Below, piece by piece: positions 45,775 to 58,240 of a stretch of DNA of 64,000 bases. The notes under the pieces are model-generated. The model was not told the DNA's origin, made no database searches, and saw only the letters and a program-made list of their open reading frames with translations. Source of the DNA: Balaenoptera acutorostrata (lineage: Eukaryota; Chordata; Mammalia; Artiodactyla; Balaenopteridae); assembly GCF_949987535.1 (NCBI RefSeq), contig NC_080070.1, positions 13,459,770 to 13,523,769 of the forward strand. Direction: 5' to 3'. A program made the translations under genes and the position numbers. Each line of letters opens with the position of its first letter. Within the stretch, counting starts at the first letter, position 1.

Positions 45775-48700
45775 ATGGTAATAGGAACATACATATCAAT
45801 AATTACCTTAAATGTAAATGGATTAAATGCTCCAACCAAAAGACATAGACTGGCTGAATGGATACAAAAACAAGACCCATATATATGCTGTCTACAGGAG
45901 ACCCACTTCAGACCTATGGACACACACAAACTGAAAGTGAGGGGATGGAAAAAGATATTCCATGCAAATGGAAGTCAAAAGAAAGCTGGAGTGTAGCAAT
46001 TCTCATATCAGACGAAATAGACTTTAAAATAAAGACTATTACAAGAGACAAAGAAGGACACTACATAATGATCAAGGGATCAATCCAAGAAGAAGATATA
46101 ACAATTGTAAATATTTATGCACCCAACATAGAAGCACCTCAATACATAAGGCAAATGTTAACAGCCATATAAGGGGAAACTGGCAGTAACACAATAATAG
46201 TAGGGGACTTTAACACCCCACTTTCACCAACAGACAGATCATCCAAAACGAAAATAAATAAGGAAACACAAGCTTTAAATGACACATTAGACAAGATGGA
46301 CTTAATTGATATTTATATGACATTCCGTTCAAAAACAACAGAATACACTTTCTTCTCAAGTGCTCATGGAACATTCTCCAGGATAGATAATATCTTCGGT
46401 CACAAATCAAGCCTTGGTAAATTTAAGACAACTGAAATCGTATCAAGTATCTTTTCCGACCATAACACTATGAGACGACATATCAATTGCAGGAAAAAAT
46501 CTGTAAAATATACAAACACATGGACGCTAAAGAGTACACTACTAAATAACCAAGAGATAACTGAAGAAATCAAAGAGGAAATCAAGAAATACCTAGAAAC
46601 AAATGAGAACGAAAACACAACGACCCTTAACTTATGGGATGCAGCAAAAGCAGTTCTAAGAGGGAAGTTTATAGCAATACAATCCTACCTCAAGAAACAA
46701 GAAACATCTCAAATAAACAACCTAACCTAAACCTAAAGCAATCAGAGAAAGAAGAACAAAAAACCCTCAAAGTTAGCAGAAGGAAAGAAATCATAAAGAT
46801 CAGATCAGAAATAAATGAAAAAGTAATGAAGGAAACAATAGTAAAGATCAATAAAACTAAAAGCTGGTTCTTTGAGAAGACAAACAAAATTGATAAACCA
46901 TTAGCCAGACTCATCAAGAAAAAAAGGGAGAAGACTCAAATCAACAGAATTAGAAATGAAAAAGGAGAAGTAACAATTGACAGTGCAGAAATACAAAGGA
47001 TCATGAGACATTACTACAAGCAACTCTATGCCAATAAAATGGACAAATTCTTAGAAAAGCATAATCTTCCGAGAATGAACCAGGAAGAAATAGAAAATAT
47101 AAACAGACCAATCACAAGAACTGAAATTGAAAGTGTGATTAAAAATCTTCCAACAAACAAAAGCCCAGGACCAGATGGCTTCACAGGTGAATTCTATCAA
47201 ACATTTAGAGAAGAGCTAACACCTATCTTTCTCAAACTCTTCCAAAATATTGCAGAGGGAGGAACACTCCCCAACTCATTCTACAAGGCCACCATCACCC
47301 TGATACCAAAACCAGACAAAGATGTCACAAAGAAAGAAAACTACAGGCCAATATCACTGATGAACATAGATGCAAAAACCCTCAACAAAATATTAGCAAA
47401 CAGAATCCAACAGCACATTAAAAGGATCATACACCATGATCAAGTGGGGTTTATTCCAGGAATGCAAGGATTCTTCAATATACACAAATCAATCAATGTG
47501 ATACACCATATTAACAAATTGAAGGATAAAAAACATATGATCATCTCAATAGATGCAGAAAAAGCTTTTGACAAAATTCAACACCTATTTATTATAAAAA
47601 CTCTCCAGAAAGTAGGCATAGAGGGAACCTACCTCACCATAATAAAGGCCATATATGACAAACCCACCCCAACACTGTTCTCAGTGGTGAGAAACTGAAA
47701 CCATTTCCTCTAAGATCAGGAACAAGGTTGCTCACTCTCACTACTATTATTCAACATAGTTTTGGAAGTTTTAGCCACGGCAATCAGAGAAGAAAAAGAA
47801 ATAAAAGGAATCCAAATCGGAAAAGAAGAAGTAAAACTGTCACTGTTTGCAGGTGACATTATCATATACATAGAGAATCCTAAAGATGCTACCAGAAAAC
47901 TACTAGAGCTAATCAATGAATTTGGTAAAGTTGCAGTATACAAAATTAATGCACAGAAATCTCTTGTATTCCTACACACTAATGATGACAAATCTGAAAG
48001 AAAAATTAAGGAAACACTCCGATTTACCATTGCAACAAAAAGAATAAAATACCTAGGAATAAACCTACCTAGGGAGACAAAAGACCTGTATGCAGAAAAC
48101 TATAAGACACTGATGAAAGAAATTAAAGATGATACAAACAGATGGAGAGATATACCATGTTCTTGGATTGGAAGATCGAACACTGTGAAAATGACTATAC
48201 TAACTAAAGCAATCTACAGATTCAATGCAATCCCTATTAAACTACCAATGGCTTTTTATCACAGAACTAGAACAAAAAATTCCACAATTTGTATGGAAAC
48301 ACAAAAGACCCTGAATAGCCAAAACAATCTTGAGAAAGAAAAACAGAGCTGGAGGAATCAGGCTCCCTGGCTTCAGACTATACTACAAAGCTACAGTAAT
48401 CAAGACAGTATGGTACTGGCACAAAAACAGAAATATAGATCAGTGGAACAGGATAGAAAGCCCAGAGTTAAACCCACGCACATACAGCCAACTTATCTTG
48501 GATAAAGGAGGCAAGAATATACAATGGAGAAGAGACAGTCTCTTCAATAAGTGGTGCTGGGAATACTGGACAGCTACATGTAAAAGAATGAAATTAGAAC
48601 ACTCCCTAACACCATACACAAAAATAAACTCAAAGTGGATTAAAGACCTAAATGTAAGGCCAGAGAGTATAAAACTCTTAGAGGAAAACATAGGCACAAC

Positions 48701-49572
48701 ACTCCATGACATAAACCACAGCAAGATTCTTTTTGACCCACCTCCTAGAGGAATGGAAATAAAAACAAAAATAAACAAATGGGACCTAATGAAACTTAAA
48801 AGCTTTTGCACAGCAAAGGAAACCAGAAACAAGACGAAAAGACAACCCTCAGAATGGGACAAAATATTTTTAAATGAAGCAACTAACAAAGGATTAATCT
48901 CCAAAATATACAAGCAGCTCATGCAGCTCAATATCAGAAAAACAAACAACCCAATCCAAAAATGGGCAGATGACCTAAATAGACATTTCTCCAAAGAAGA
49001 TATACAGATTGCCAACAAACACATGAAAGGATGCTCAACATCACTAATCATTAGAGAAATGCAAATCAAACTACAGTGAGGTATCACTTCACACTGGTCA
49101 GAATGGCCATCATCAAAAAAAATCTACAAACAATAAGTGCTGGAGAGGGTGTGGAGAAAAGGGAACCCTCTTGCACTGTTGGTGGGAATGTAAATTGATA
49201 CAGCCACTATGGAGAACAGTATGGAGGTTCCTTAAAAATCTAAAAATAGAACTATCATATGACCCAGCAATCCCACTACAGGACATATACCATATGAAAA
49301 GCAAAATTCAAAAAGAGACATGTACCACAATGTTCATTGCAGCTCTATTTACAATAGCCAGGACCTGGAAGCAACCTAAGGGTCCATCAACAGATGAATG
49401 GATAAAGAAGATGTGGCACATATATACAATGGAATATTACTCAGCCATAAAAAGAAATGAAATTGAACTATTTGTAGTGAGGTGGATGGACCTAGAGTCT
49501 GTCATACAGAGTGAAGTGAGTCATAAAAAGAGAAACAAATATCGTATGCTAACATATATATACGGAATCTAA
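45775..49572 (+). pseudogene. L1 copy 2 ORF2, broken, RT catalytic motif altered
   Basis: Endonuclease, RT and C-terminal regions are all recognisable in order. The endonuclease part keeps QETHF, GDFNTP (near 46,205) and SDHN (near 46,457). The RT part (46,634-48,505) keeps NKSPGPDGF and DAEKAFD. The catalytic motif reads FAGD at 47,846-47,857 where copy 1 has FADD, which would remove a metal-binding aspartate. Compared with copy 1, I see frame changes near 45,990, 46,725, 47,670 and 47,727 (the last two together restore frame), 48,258 and 49,075. In-frame stops lie near 46,170 and 48,314. The end region keeps [12 protein letters not shown] before TAA at 49,570-49,572. Confidence 0.92.
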
Positions 49573-49928
49573 AAAAAAGAATGGTTCTGATGAACCTAGG
49601 GGCAGGACAGGAATAAAGAGGCAGACATAGAGAATGGACTTGAGGACGCAGGGAGGGAGAAGTGTAAGCTGGGACGAAGTGAGAGAGTAGCATTGACGTA
49701 TATACACTACCAAATGTAAAATAGATAGCTAGTGGGAAGCAGCTGCATAGCACAATGAAATCAGCTCGGTGCTTTGTGACCACCTAGAGCAGTGGGATAG
49801 AGAGGGTGGGAGAGAGATGCTCGAGGGAGGGGGTATGGGAATATACGTATACATATAGCTGATTCACTTTGTTATAAAGCAGAAACTAACACAACACTAT
49901 AAAGCAATTATACTTCAATAAAGATACT

Positions 49929-50843
49929 AAAAAAAAACCCTCCAAATGATTCTGGTGCACTCTAAAATTTGAGAAAAATGGTTACCACCTCTTTTGGAGC
50001 TGATCCAAAGTAATTTTTAATGTTTAATTACTGTATTTACTTAAGCAGTTTCAAGTGTTTAATTTTTAAAGTTAGGTGTGTAGAATATATACTGAGAACA
50101 GTAAAATTAATTGGTTTTAGTTATAAGTAGTATTGTGTTGGTTTTTTTTTTTTTTCCCTGTAGATCAGAGGCTGGGGGAAAAATTAGTTCTTTGGGGAAG
50201 GGGCCCATAACTCCCCATTCAAGTGTGAGCTACATATAGTGACTTCTTTTCAGAGAGTACAGTATGGAAAGGAGGACAGAGAGCAAACTTCAGAGAAGAG
50301 AAATCTGACAAACATGACCTCAGCCAGGTGATCAAGGTCAACATCAAGAAGTGATAAATCAAGGTGATAGTATGTAGCCTTGATATGATATGAAGAAAAT
50401 GGCAATTCTCCTCTGTGGTCTTCCTCCTAAAAACCAGTCTAATCATGAGAAAAACATCAGACAAATCCCAGTGCAGTGGAGAAACATTCTACAACATACC
50501 TGACTTGTATGCCTCAAAATTGTCAAGGTCATCAAAAACAAAGAAAGTTGAAGAAACTGTCCTAGCCAAGAGGAACCTGAAGAGATGTGACAACTAAATG
50601 TGATATGGCATCCTGGATAAGATGAGATCCTGGAACACAAAAAGGACATTAGGTAAAAGGGAGGGAAAGCTGAATCCAGAATGGACTTTTATTAATAATA
50701 ATGTGTCAATCTTGGTTCATTAGTTGTACCAAATATACCACACTTATGTAACATGTTAATAATGGAGGAAACTGAGAGATACATGGGAATTCTCTAGAGT
50801 ATATCTGCAATTTTTCTGTAAATCTAAACGTGTTCTAAAAATA
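49929..50843. other. Unassigned sequence
   Basis: A/T-rich, with a T-run near 50,143. Resembles decayed repeat near 50,770-50,840 but nothing could be named. Confidence 0.45.

Positions 50844-50846
<3 letters not shown>

Positions 50847-50880
<34 letters not shown>
50847..50880 (+). repeat. (TA)n microsatellite
   Basis: About 14 TA units next to the tail of the SINE. Confidence 0.9.
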
Positions 50881-50896
<16 letters not shown>

Positions 50897-51181
50897 GCTG
50901 CATTGGGTCTTCGCTGCTGCGCGTGGGCTTTCTCTAGTTGCGGTGAGCGGGGGCTACTCTTTGTTGCGGTGCACGGGCTTCTCATTGCGGTGGCTTCTCT
51001 TGTTGCGGAGCATGGGATCTAGGCACGCGGGCTTCAGTAGTTGTGGCACACGGGCTCAGTAGTTGCGGCGCATGGGCTTAGCTGCTCCTCGGCATGTGGG
51101 ATCTTCCCGGACCAGGGATCAAACCCGTGTCCCCTGCATTGGCAGGCGGATTCTTAAGCACTGCGCCACCAGGGAAGTCCC
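50854..51181 (-). mobile_element. CHR-type SINE, minus strand, with 10-bp TSD
   Basis: Antisense SINE with T-rich tail first and complement of the head last (gcgccaccagggaagtcc). cagtttatat is present at 50,844-50,853 and 51,182-51,191. The (TA)n run probably expanded from the duplication and tail. Confidence 0.93.
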
Positions 51182-51191
51182 CAGTTTATAT

Positions 51192-51830
51192 TTTAAAAAG
51201 AAAAAATAAAAAAGGTCTTCAGTCTTATATGGCTCACTGGCAAAATTTAAAGAGTAGTTTAGGGATATAAGGGAGGAAAAGCTAAGGATGACCTTCCACT
51301 CCCAAGGTAAACCCCCTTGTTACAAACCTCAGTGATAAGAAGGGTGCTGAAGACATATGGAAGACTCTTTTCACATCATTTCCACCTCATCGGTGGGAGG
51401 AAGGGGGTTCCCGAGGCAGGGCTCTGTACCCTCCCCGACAAGTAGTAGAGATGGCGGCCCAGAGAAAATATAGAGGGGCCGCTGTAGTCCCAGCCACCGA
51501 GCAGGAGGTAGAACTGTGGACATCAGTGCTATAGGGGCCACAGCCCAATCGGTGGCGCAACACCCGGACATGGAAAGGGTCAGGCTGCAACCAGTGATGC
51601 CAACAGATGCTCACAGAGACTGGCCTTCCGTTGTCTCCAGACAGCTGGAATCACCATCACCTTCAAAGTGACGCCTTGCAGAAAATCCTTTTCCATTACC
51701 ATTCTTTACAAAGGCTCTGTTCCAAGATTTAGTCCCAGTCACACCTTCTGATTATGTCTCATTAGTCAGTGGAACTTTGCATAGGCCATTTAAAGTTTGA
51801 ATTATTTAATAATAAATACGTATATAATAG
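51192..51830. other. Unassigned sequence
   Basis: GC-moderate near 51,390-51,620; no supported gene or named repeat. Confidence 0.45.
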
Positions 51831-52070
51831 CTAGTATATGCCAGGCACTCTTTTAAGTACATGGCCAGTATGAACCCATTTTATCCTCACAACAGCCCTA
51901 CAAGGTAGATATTATTGGTACCATCCTCATTCGCTGAGGGGGAAAGTGAAGCATGGAAAGGGTAAATATCTTGCCCAAGGTTACACCACTATTAGATGGG
52001 GCCAAATTTGAACGCAGGCCATCTGACTCTAGAGTCCTTGCTTATAACCAGTAAGTTATACTGTCATGAA
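51830..52070 (-). repeat. MIR SINE, antisense
   Basis: 'atcctcacaacagccctaca', 'aatatcttgcccaaggttac' and 'tttgaacgcaggccatctga' read as reverse MIR almost end to end. Confidence 0.85.
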
Positions 52071-52410
52071 CTAAAGCTTTGCATCTAGCTCACAAAAAAC
52101 ACAAAAGAAGGGATATCAGGGTGAAGGGCCTCCAAGTCCCCTCACTCCAGATCTACTCTGTCTTGTGGTCTAGACTTTTTCAGGAAGAGGCGAAAGTGAA
52201 CTCTTCCCCCTAGAGCCACCCCATGTCTACTTTCCCACAGTGGCTGAAACCTCGTGGTCTCACACACACCTGCTCTGGGGCAGCTGATGCAGAGTTCAAA
52301 CCTGCTCACTGGGAGAAACAAAACCTAATTACTTGGCCTTGTTCTCCCAGTGGTGACCCTAAAAACCAGCGTTAGACCCAGCAGAAGGGATCTTTCTTGG
52401 CATGTTAGTT
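52071..52410. other. Unassigned sequence
   Basis: Unique-looking; nothing supported. Confidence 0.45.
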
Positions 52411-52424
52411 AAAAACGATACCTG

Positions 52425-52723
52425 GGGGCTTCCCTGGTGGCACAGTGGTTGGGAATCTGCCTGCTTATGCAGGGGACACGGGTTCGAGCCCTGGTCTGGG
52501 AGGATCCCACATGCCGCGGAGCAACTGGGCCCGTGAGCCACAATTACTGAGCCTGCGCGTCTGGAGCCTGTGCTCCGCAACAAGAGAGGCCGCGATGATG
52601 AGAGGCCCGCGCACCGCGATGAGGAGTGGCCCCCGCTTGCCGCAACTGGAGGAAGCCCTCGCACAGAAATGAAGACCCAACACAGCCAAATAAATAAATA
52701 AATAAATAATAATTAAAAAAAAA
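52425..52723 (+). mobile_element. CHR-type SINE with 14-bp TSD
   Basis: Head ggggcttccctggtggcaca, B-box ggttcgagccc, tail (taaa)n then poly(A). aaaaacgatacctg (52,411-52,424) and aaaaaagatacctg (52,724-52,737) form its TSD with one mismatch. Confidence 0.96.
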
Positions 52724-52737
52724 AAAAAAGATACCTG

Positions 52738-53024
52738 TTCTGACTCACAGACATAGAGAACAGACTTGTGGTTGCCAAGGGGGAAGGGGGTGAGGAAGGG
52801 GTAGATTGGGAGTTTGGGGTCAGCAGATGCAAACTATTATATATAGAATGGATAAACAAGTCCTACTGTATAGCACAGGGAACTCTATTCACTATCCTGT
52901 AATAAACCATAATGGAAAAGAATATGAAAAAGAATATATATGTATAATTGAATCACTTTGCTGTACAGCAGAAATTAACACAACATTGTAAATCTACTAT
53001 ACTTCAATAAAATAAATTTTTAAA
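52738..53024 (+). mobile_element. Truncated L1 3' end
   Basis: 'ctgactcacagacatagaga', 'tactgtatagcacagggaac', 'ctttgctgtacagcagaaat', ending 'cttcaataaaataaat'. Flanked by gatacctgttc at 52,730 and 53,029. Confidence 0.9.
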
Positions 53025-53184
53025 AAATGATACCTGTTCCAATTGGCTTTGAGACCTCAGACGGGGACAATTGTTTTCATTGTCCTTTGAAATCCTCCTG
53101 TGATCTTGATCCTAGATAAAAGATATTAGCACAAGCATTGAAACAAACGCTCAAACCACACAGCTAGTAAGTGAACTTTCCAAT

Positions 53185-53340
53185 CAGTGCATACAAATCA
53201 CCTGGAGCTCATGTTAAAATGCAGACTCTGATTCAGTGGCTCTGGGGTTGGACCAAAGACTCTGCATGTCTAACAAGACCCCAGGTGATTGGATGTTGCT
53301 TGTCCCTGGACCACACAGTGAGTAGCAAGGTTCTAGAGCA
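53185..53340 (+). repeat. MER5-like hAT DNA transposon fragment
   Basis: 'atcacctggagctcatgtta', 'gactctgattcagtggctct', 'gcatgtctaacaagacccca' and 'ctggaccacacagtgagtag' match MER5A over nearly its full length. Confidence 0.8.
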
Positions 53341-53447
53341 TGTCTCTCCCTCCTAGAAGAGGACGAGTTCTGCAAAGGGAAAGAGTATTTTCATTCCCAG
53401 GTTTTCCCCTCTCCTGAAATAAAAGTATTTCAAAGCATGATTTTATT

Positions 53448-53480
<33 letters not shown>

Positions 53481-54245
53481 CCTTTACAGGGTAGCTGTAT
53501 TGACTGAAGAATGGTGAATACAATACATGTGAGTTTGCATTTAAATTGTCAATGCGTCCACGGAGCTTTGGGTGTGGTGAGTGAGCAGGGTGCCTGTGGG
53601 ACTCTAACACCTGGGTGGGCTTCATCTCAGACACCCGTCTCAGAGGGTAAGAGGTAGAGCCTGCGTACTGATGGAAGAGGACAAACTGTGCAGAGCAGGG
53701 AAGGGAGCCTGGTGAGCACTGATGAGCTCTGGGCAGCCCCTCTCGTGGGGGGCACCTCTCTCATCTTCCACAGCAGTCTGGAAGGCAGATGGTGGAAACC
53801 CACTTACATAACACACAGGCACACAGGTTGAGGGGGCCAAGTGACACAACCTGTATACAGAAAGATGCGAATCCAGATCGGCTTAAAGACGCAGGCACCT
53901 GTGCTCCTTCCACCCCACACCCACACCCGTCTCTCGTGAAGGGCATGTGAGCTGCTTGAGAAGAAGCATGTATGGAAAGGAGTCCACTAGACAGTGAACT
54001 TTAGCCAATGACCTGAGAAGAAGGCCAGGGCTGGGCTTGTCTGTAGCGGATCAGGGGAAGGGGAGGGAAGCTAGGATACCTGGGGGGAGCTTCAACGTGG
54101 AGAGGAACTATGTCTTGTTTGATCTAACTTATCACGTAGCACAGTGCACAGTAAAGGGTTCACTCGGCAGGGCTGGGTTGCCCAAACTCTGCACGTTCCA
54201 AAGAAAGATGTGGCCCTTGAGTGGCTCCTGGGAGATAACCTTCAA
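53341..54245. other. Unassigned sequence with one CA/TA repeat
   Basis: A (CA)n(TA)n microsatellite lies at 53,449-53,481. The rest is unique-looking with no supported gene. Confidence 0.45.
53449..53481 (+). repeat. (CA)n(TA)n microsatellite
   Basis: About 11 CA units followed by about 5 TA units. Confidence 0.9.
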
Positions 54246-54299
54246 GCCCCTGGAATATCTGTCTGATCAGCGTCTTTGTTTACCTGGTTTACCTTGGGC

Positions 54300-54720
54300 C
54301 ATGTTGGATAATTTATGCTAACAATGTGATGTATGGTGGAGACCTTGTTTGACCTTTGGAGGTTGGGTAACTAAGGTCAGCTATATGGGTGTTCCGTGCC
54401 CACCCTACTGACCTCCCCCAAGTCCCTGGGCACTAAGGCTCAGGTGAGCTCCCCTGGTGAGCAATACTCCTGTTGTCACACAGCTTTGCTGGGAGAATTC
54501 AGCACTGTCTGTACACATCCACGGCGGGAGGACAGCTGGAAGCTGTCTCATCTCTCCTGAACTCTGTCCTGCCTGACTTTTACCTTTGTTGATTTTAATC
54601 TATATCCTTTCAGTGTAATAAACCATAATCCTGAGTATAACAGCTTTTCTGAGTTCTGTCCGTCCTTCTAGCAAATCAATGAATCTGAGGGCGGTCTTGA
54701 GAACCCCCAACAACACTTAC
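54300..54720 (+). repeat. Old ERV-type solo LTR with poly(A) signal
   Basis: 'gggtaactaaggtcagctat', 'cccaagtccctgggcactaa', 'gctggaagctgtctcatctc', AATAAA at 54,617-54,622, then 'gagtataacagcttttctga'. This is a known class III (ERVL-like) LTR arrangement. The subfamily is not assigned and no viral genes are present. Confidence 0.65.
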
Positions 54721-54794
54721 CTAAAGAAGAATTTAACACCAGCATTAAGGACCGACTTGAGTGAGTGGATGGGGGAAGACTTTAGCTGGATTCA

Positions 54795-55030
54795 GATCAG
54801 TAAGTGTTTACTGAGCACTTACTACACACCAGCCACTACTAGTCATTGGAATACGAAGATGAGTAAGTCAGAAGCCCTGCTCCTCAAGACAACCCAGTTC
54901 CTGAGGGGGTCCAAAGGAAAACACTCATTTCATCTGGAAGTGTAAGTGCCATGCGAGAGACACAGCATGATGCCATGGGGCTGAAGAAGAGCACTTAGCA
55001 GCATGGGCACTCAGGAAAGGAAGGCTTCCT
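54795..55030 (-). repeat. L2-like antisense repeat
   Basis: 'gtgtttactgagcacttact' and 'gaagccctgctcctcaagac' resemble reverse L2, same family as 5,290. Confidence 0.5.
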
Positions 55031-55840
55031 AGAGGAGGGCACCCCTCTGTGGACATCCCAGCTATTGGGAGGACCTGGTCACAGCTTCTGGTGCTGCCTT
55101 TATTTAACAGCTTTCGCTGTGGGGATTTTTGTGTCTGGAGGCACAGGTGCTAAGATGAGATGAAGTAGGTGTGTTTCCTACAAACCCAGTGGACTGCATA
55201 ATTCATCACAGACACAGAGATCAAAGTTGTGCTTCTTCCTTGGAAAAAGGAGAAGCAGGCTGTTTACCTCTTTGTGGTTCAGCCCAGGCTGTCTACAGGG
55301 CGTCTGTCTTATGCCTCAGATAGTTGCTGGTGACTCCGCCCACCCTTCAGGTCGGAACACTGCAGCACAAACTCATAGGACCTTCTGGGAGCCTCCTCCC
55401 AATCCTCCTCACCCTGACCCTGGAGGGGGGAGATGCTTTTCCCCTTGAAGGTACCTGGGCTGAAAGGCCTTGCTCATTTCTTAGGGTCACTGGTGCTTCC
55501 ACTCTTTCTCTCTTCCAAGGGACATTACTAACAAGGAGGGCAGGGGACCCTTAGGATTCTGGTCTCCCACTTCTTCAAGTTAAACTTCCCCTTGCCCATT
55601 CTGTAAGGCACTTACCTTTGACCTGTACCTACTTTTGAAGTGTTTCACTGTTTATTTCCATTACTTCCAGGATTCCTCTTTAAAAAAAAATTTTCCACTT
55701 GTGATACTGTTATTTATAATAAGAGACATACATTAGGTCTTCATCCCTGTTGCTGGCACAGAGCTCCTAAAGCCACTGGGATTTCCTAAGCGAAAAGAAC
55801 AAGGGGAGCATCTTTTGTTCTAATATTTGTTCTTTTGTCA
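55031..55840. other. Unassigned sequence
   Basis: Two overlapping frames near 55,227-55,554 show no recognisable domain. Nothing else supported. Confidence 0.45.
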
Positions 55841-55859
55841 TAAGTTTCTGAAATCCTGA

Positions 55860-56620
55860 AAGAGCTCCAGTTCCATAAAGGTGGAAGGAGTGTCTTGTAA
55901 TTCATAACAAGCCCTTTTCAACCACCCCGGAGTTTATGTTAATGAGGTGGTTTTGGAAAGTCACTAAGGATGGGGGGGCTGGTTGTCAAGGGAATCAACC
56001 AGGTGATTGGATGGTTGGAACTTTCAGTCCCATCCCCCAGCCTTCCGGGGAGGGAGGGAGGGGTTGGAGATCAAGTTCAATCACCAATGGCCAATGATTT
56101 AATCAAACATACTTAGGTAATGAAGCTTTCATAAAAAACCAAAAGGATGTGGTTTGGAGAGCGTCAGGGTTGGTGAACATGCAGAGTTTCGGGGAAAGTG
56201 GTGCCTGGAGAGGGCACGGAAGCTCCACGCCTCTCTCCCCATACCGTGCCCTATGCATCTCTCCCACCTGTCTCTTCCTGAGTTATATCCTTTTATAATA
56301 AACTCTTCATCTAGTAAGTAAATTGTTTTCCTGAGTCCTATGAGCTACTCTAGCAAATTACCTGAACCCTAGGAGGGGTCGTGGAAACCTCCAATTTGTA
56401 GCCAGTCAATCAGAAGCACAGGTGATAACCTGGACTTCTGATTGGTGTCCAAAACGGGGACAGCCTTGTGAGACTGAGTCCTTAACCTATGAGATCTGAC
56501 ACTATCTCCAGGCTGACAGTGTCGGAACTGAGTTGAACTGTAGGACATCCGGTCAGTATCCTCTGAGACCTGGAGAATTGCTTGGTGGTGTGGGATGACA
56601 CTCACCAGGCACTGGTTATA
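55860..56620 (+). repeat. Old ERV-type solo LTR with poly(A) signal
   Basis: 'taatgaagctttcataaaaa', 'ccaaaaggatgtggtttgga', 'accgtgccctatgcatctct', AATAAA at 56,297-56,302, 'aggaggggtcgtggaaacct' and 'ctgattggtgtccaaaacgg'. One continuous old LTR; subfamily not assigned, no viral genes. Confidence 0.7.
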
Positions 56621-58240
56621 TTAGTGCCCCTTTCTCCACCTAAATCTAGGCCGGTCTTCTTGTACGATGCCTAACACTGTACGTATCTAGAAACAAAGGC
56701 TGCCAGCCATGGTGCTAATCACTGTCATGAAGATCCTACACAGACCCACTGGACACTACTCAGATGTACCACACAGAGATGCAGCAACGTGCCTCTCATT
56801 CAGGGATCCTTCCTCTCGCTCAGATATCCCACCTCTAATGATCATTTCCCCTTTTTTGCCTGCCCAGCACCTATGCCTCTTCCGGTGCTTGGGGAATTGT
56901 CTACTCTATGAATCTTGGCGGGAGACAGGGTTCACCATCCAAGAGAGAAGCTAAGGGCTCTAGACCTGTTTGCCTGTCCCCCTCAGATGGTGCACACCCC
57001 TGAGATTCTGGGGTTACCGACTGAAAAAAGCGGGTACCTGGAGATTCATCCTGTTGACGGTGGCAGCGCAGCAACATATGGTCTCCATGGTAACAGTGGC
57101 AACCAGGCAACTGTGGTGTAGAGTCCGGACTGGACTGGGTGTGATTCTGGCTACCTAGCTGCTCATTTCTTCCTGCCTGCGCTGTGGGCTTCCAGCTGCC
57201 CATGTCTTTTCAGTAAATGACTTTCCCACTTAGACCAGACAGAGCCAGTTTCTTTGGCTTAAAACTCAAGATGCTGACTGACACTATCCTTAAAAAGCAC
57301 CTACCTGCTGTCATCTTCAGTGCTTCCCTAGATGTCCTACCCAGGCATGAGACAGAAATGTTTAAAAGGCACATGGGTGGAAAGGAACTGGGATTCTAAG
57401 GTAGGGATAGAGATGATGAAGACTGTGAGAGAAATGTCTCTCCTTACTGATAGCTAAGAAATAGGGTGGGAGGTTAGAATGTAACCAGTAATTTCAGCAT
57501 CTTATAAAGCATTTTAAAAAATGTTACGAACGCCAACACCAGGACAAAAAGAACAATAGTCTCCTTGTTTTTCTCTTCTGAGTCCCTCTCCATCCCCACC
57601 CCACCCGGCCCTGCAACTTTAAAAGCATTTACCTTTGGCTTACACATGCTTGAAATGTTTACTGTCTATTTCCTTCAGGGTTAGAGTTTTCAGTCTGTTA
57701 TCTACATAAAAGTTGTTCAGTTTTTTTTTCTGTACAAAGCCTGAGGGAAAACTATTGTTCTCCACCAAATACTGCAGGGTCTACCCCTCTTCCCCAAGCA
57801 GATACAATTACTTAAAACACACAACATGATCTTCTTTATTTAATTGTTTAATCAGTTTACATTCCACAACTGACAGATTATTTATTTTTATTTTTTCCAT
57901 GAACAAGTCATTTGATTACCAGACACTTTATTTCTTCAATCGATGGAGATACAATATTTCTGCCAATTTGAAAAAGAAAATTGCAAGATGCAGTCAGTGT
58001 CAGTGAAGTCCCCAAATGCTCTCTGTTTCCTCAGTCCTTGCAAAGTCACAGGAACCTGGCAATTTCCCTTTTCATCCCCACCTCCCACTTCCCTGTTAAA
58101 TTCACCTCTCAGAATAGCACAATAGTTTCAAGATCTGGTTTGGATCACCTTTCCTGTAATTAACTATGAGAAGGAACAGACAGTACAATAGATCTGATAA
58201 GATATAGCATTCTTGTTAAGATTAAACAACACATTTATTC
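56621..58240. other. Unassigned sequence
   Basis: 56,700-57,240 may be part of another old LTR ('gtcttttcagtaaatgactt'). It contains an X-box-like word gtctccatggtaac at 57,081-57,094. 57,240-58,240 is A/T-rich unique sequence. Confidence 0.4.

Larger units (their letters stand above)
42320..49928 (+). mobile_element. Long LINE-1 (L1 copy 2), defective
   Basis: Contains a long 5' UTR (to 44,826), ORF1 (44,827-45,716), ORF2 (45,775-49,572), a 3' UTR and a tail 'cttcaataaagatactaaaa'. The probable TSD is low-complexity, aaaaaaaaacccctc before 42,320 against aaaaaaaaaccctcc after the tail, so the 5' boundary is less certain than in copy 1. The typical L1-like 5' start (ttcaagatggcagaggagta) is near 42,637, leaving about 310 bases before it that may be part of this element. 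ORFs align with copy 1 throughout, but UTRs do not. Many frameshifts and stops make it inactive. Confidence 0.93.

Noticed and set aside
52411..53040. CRISPR-like or regulatory direct repeats (three copies of gatacctg)
   Set aside because: They are explained fully as target-site duplications of a SINE and an L1; the genome is mammalian.
54300..56620. One provirus formed by the two LTRs at 54.3 and 55.9 kb
   Set aside because: The two LTRs are of different families, so they are independent solo LTRs, and no gag, pol or env remnants lie between.
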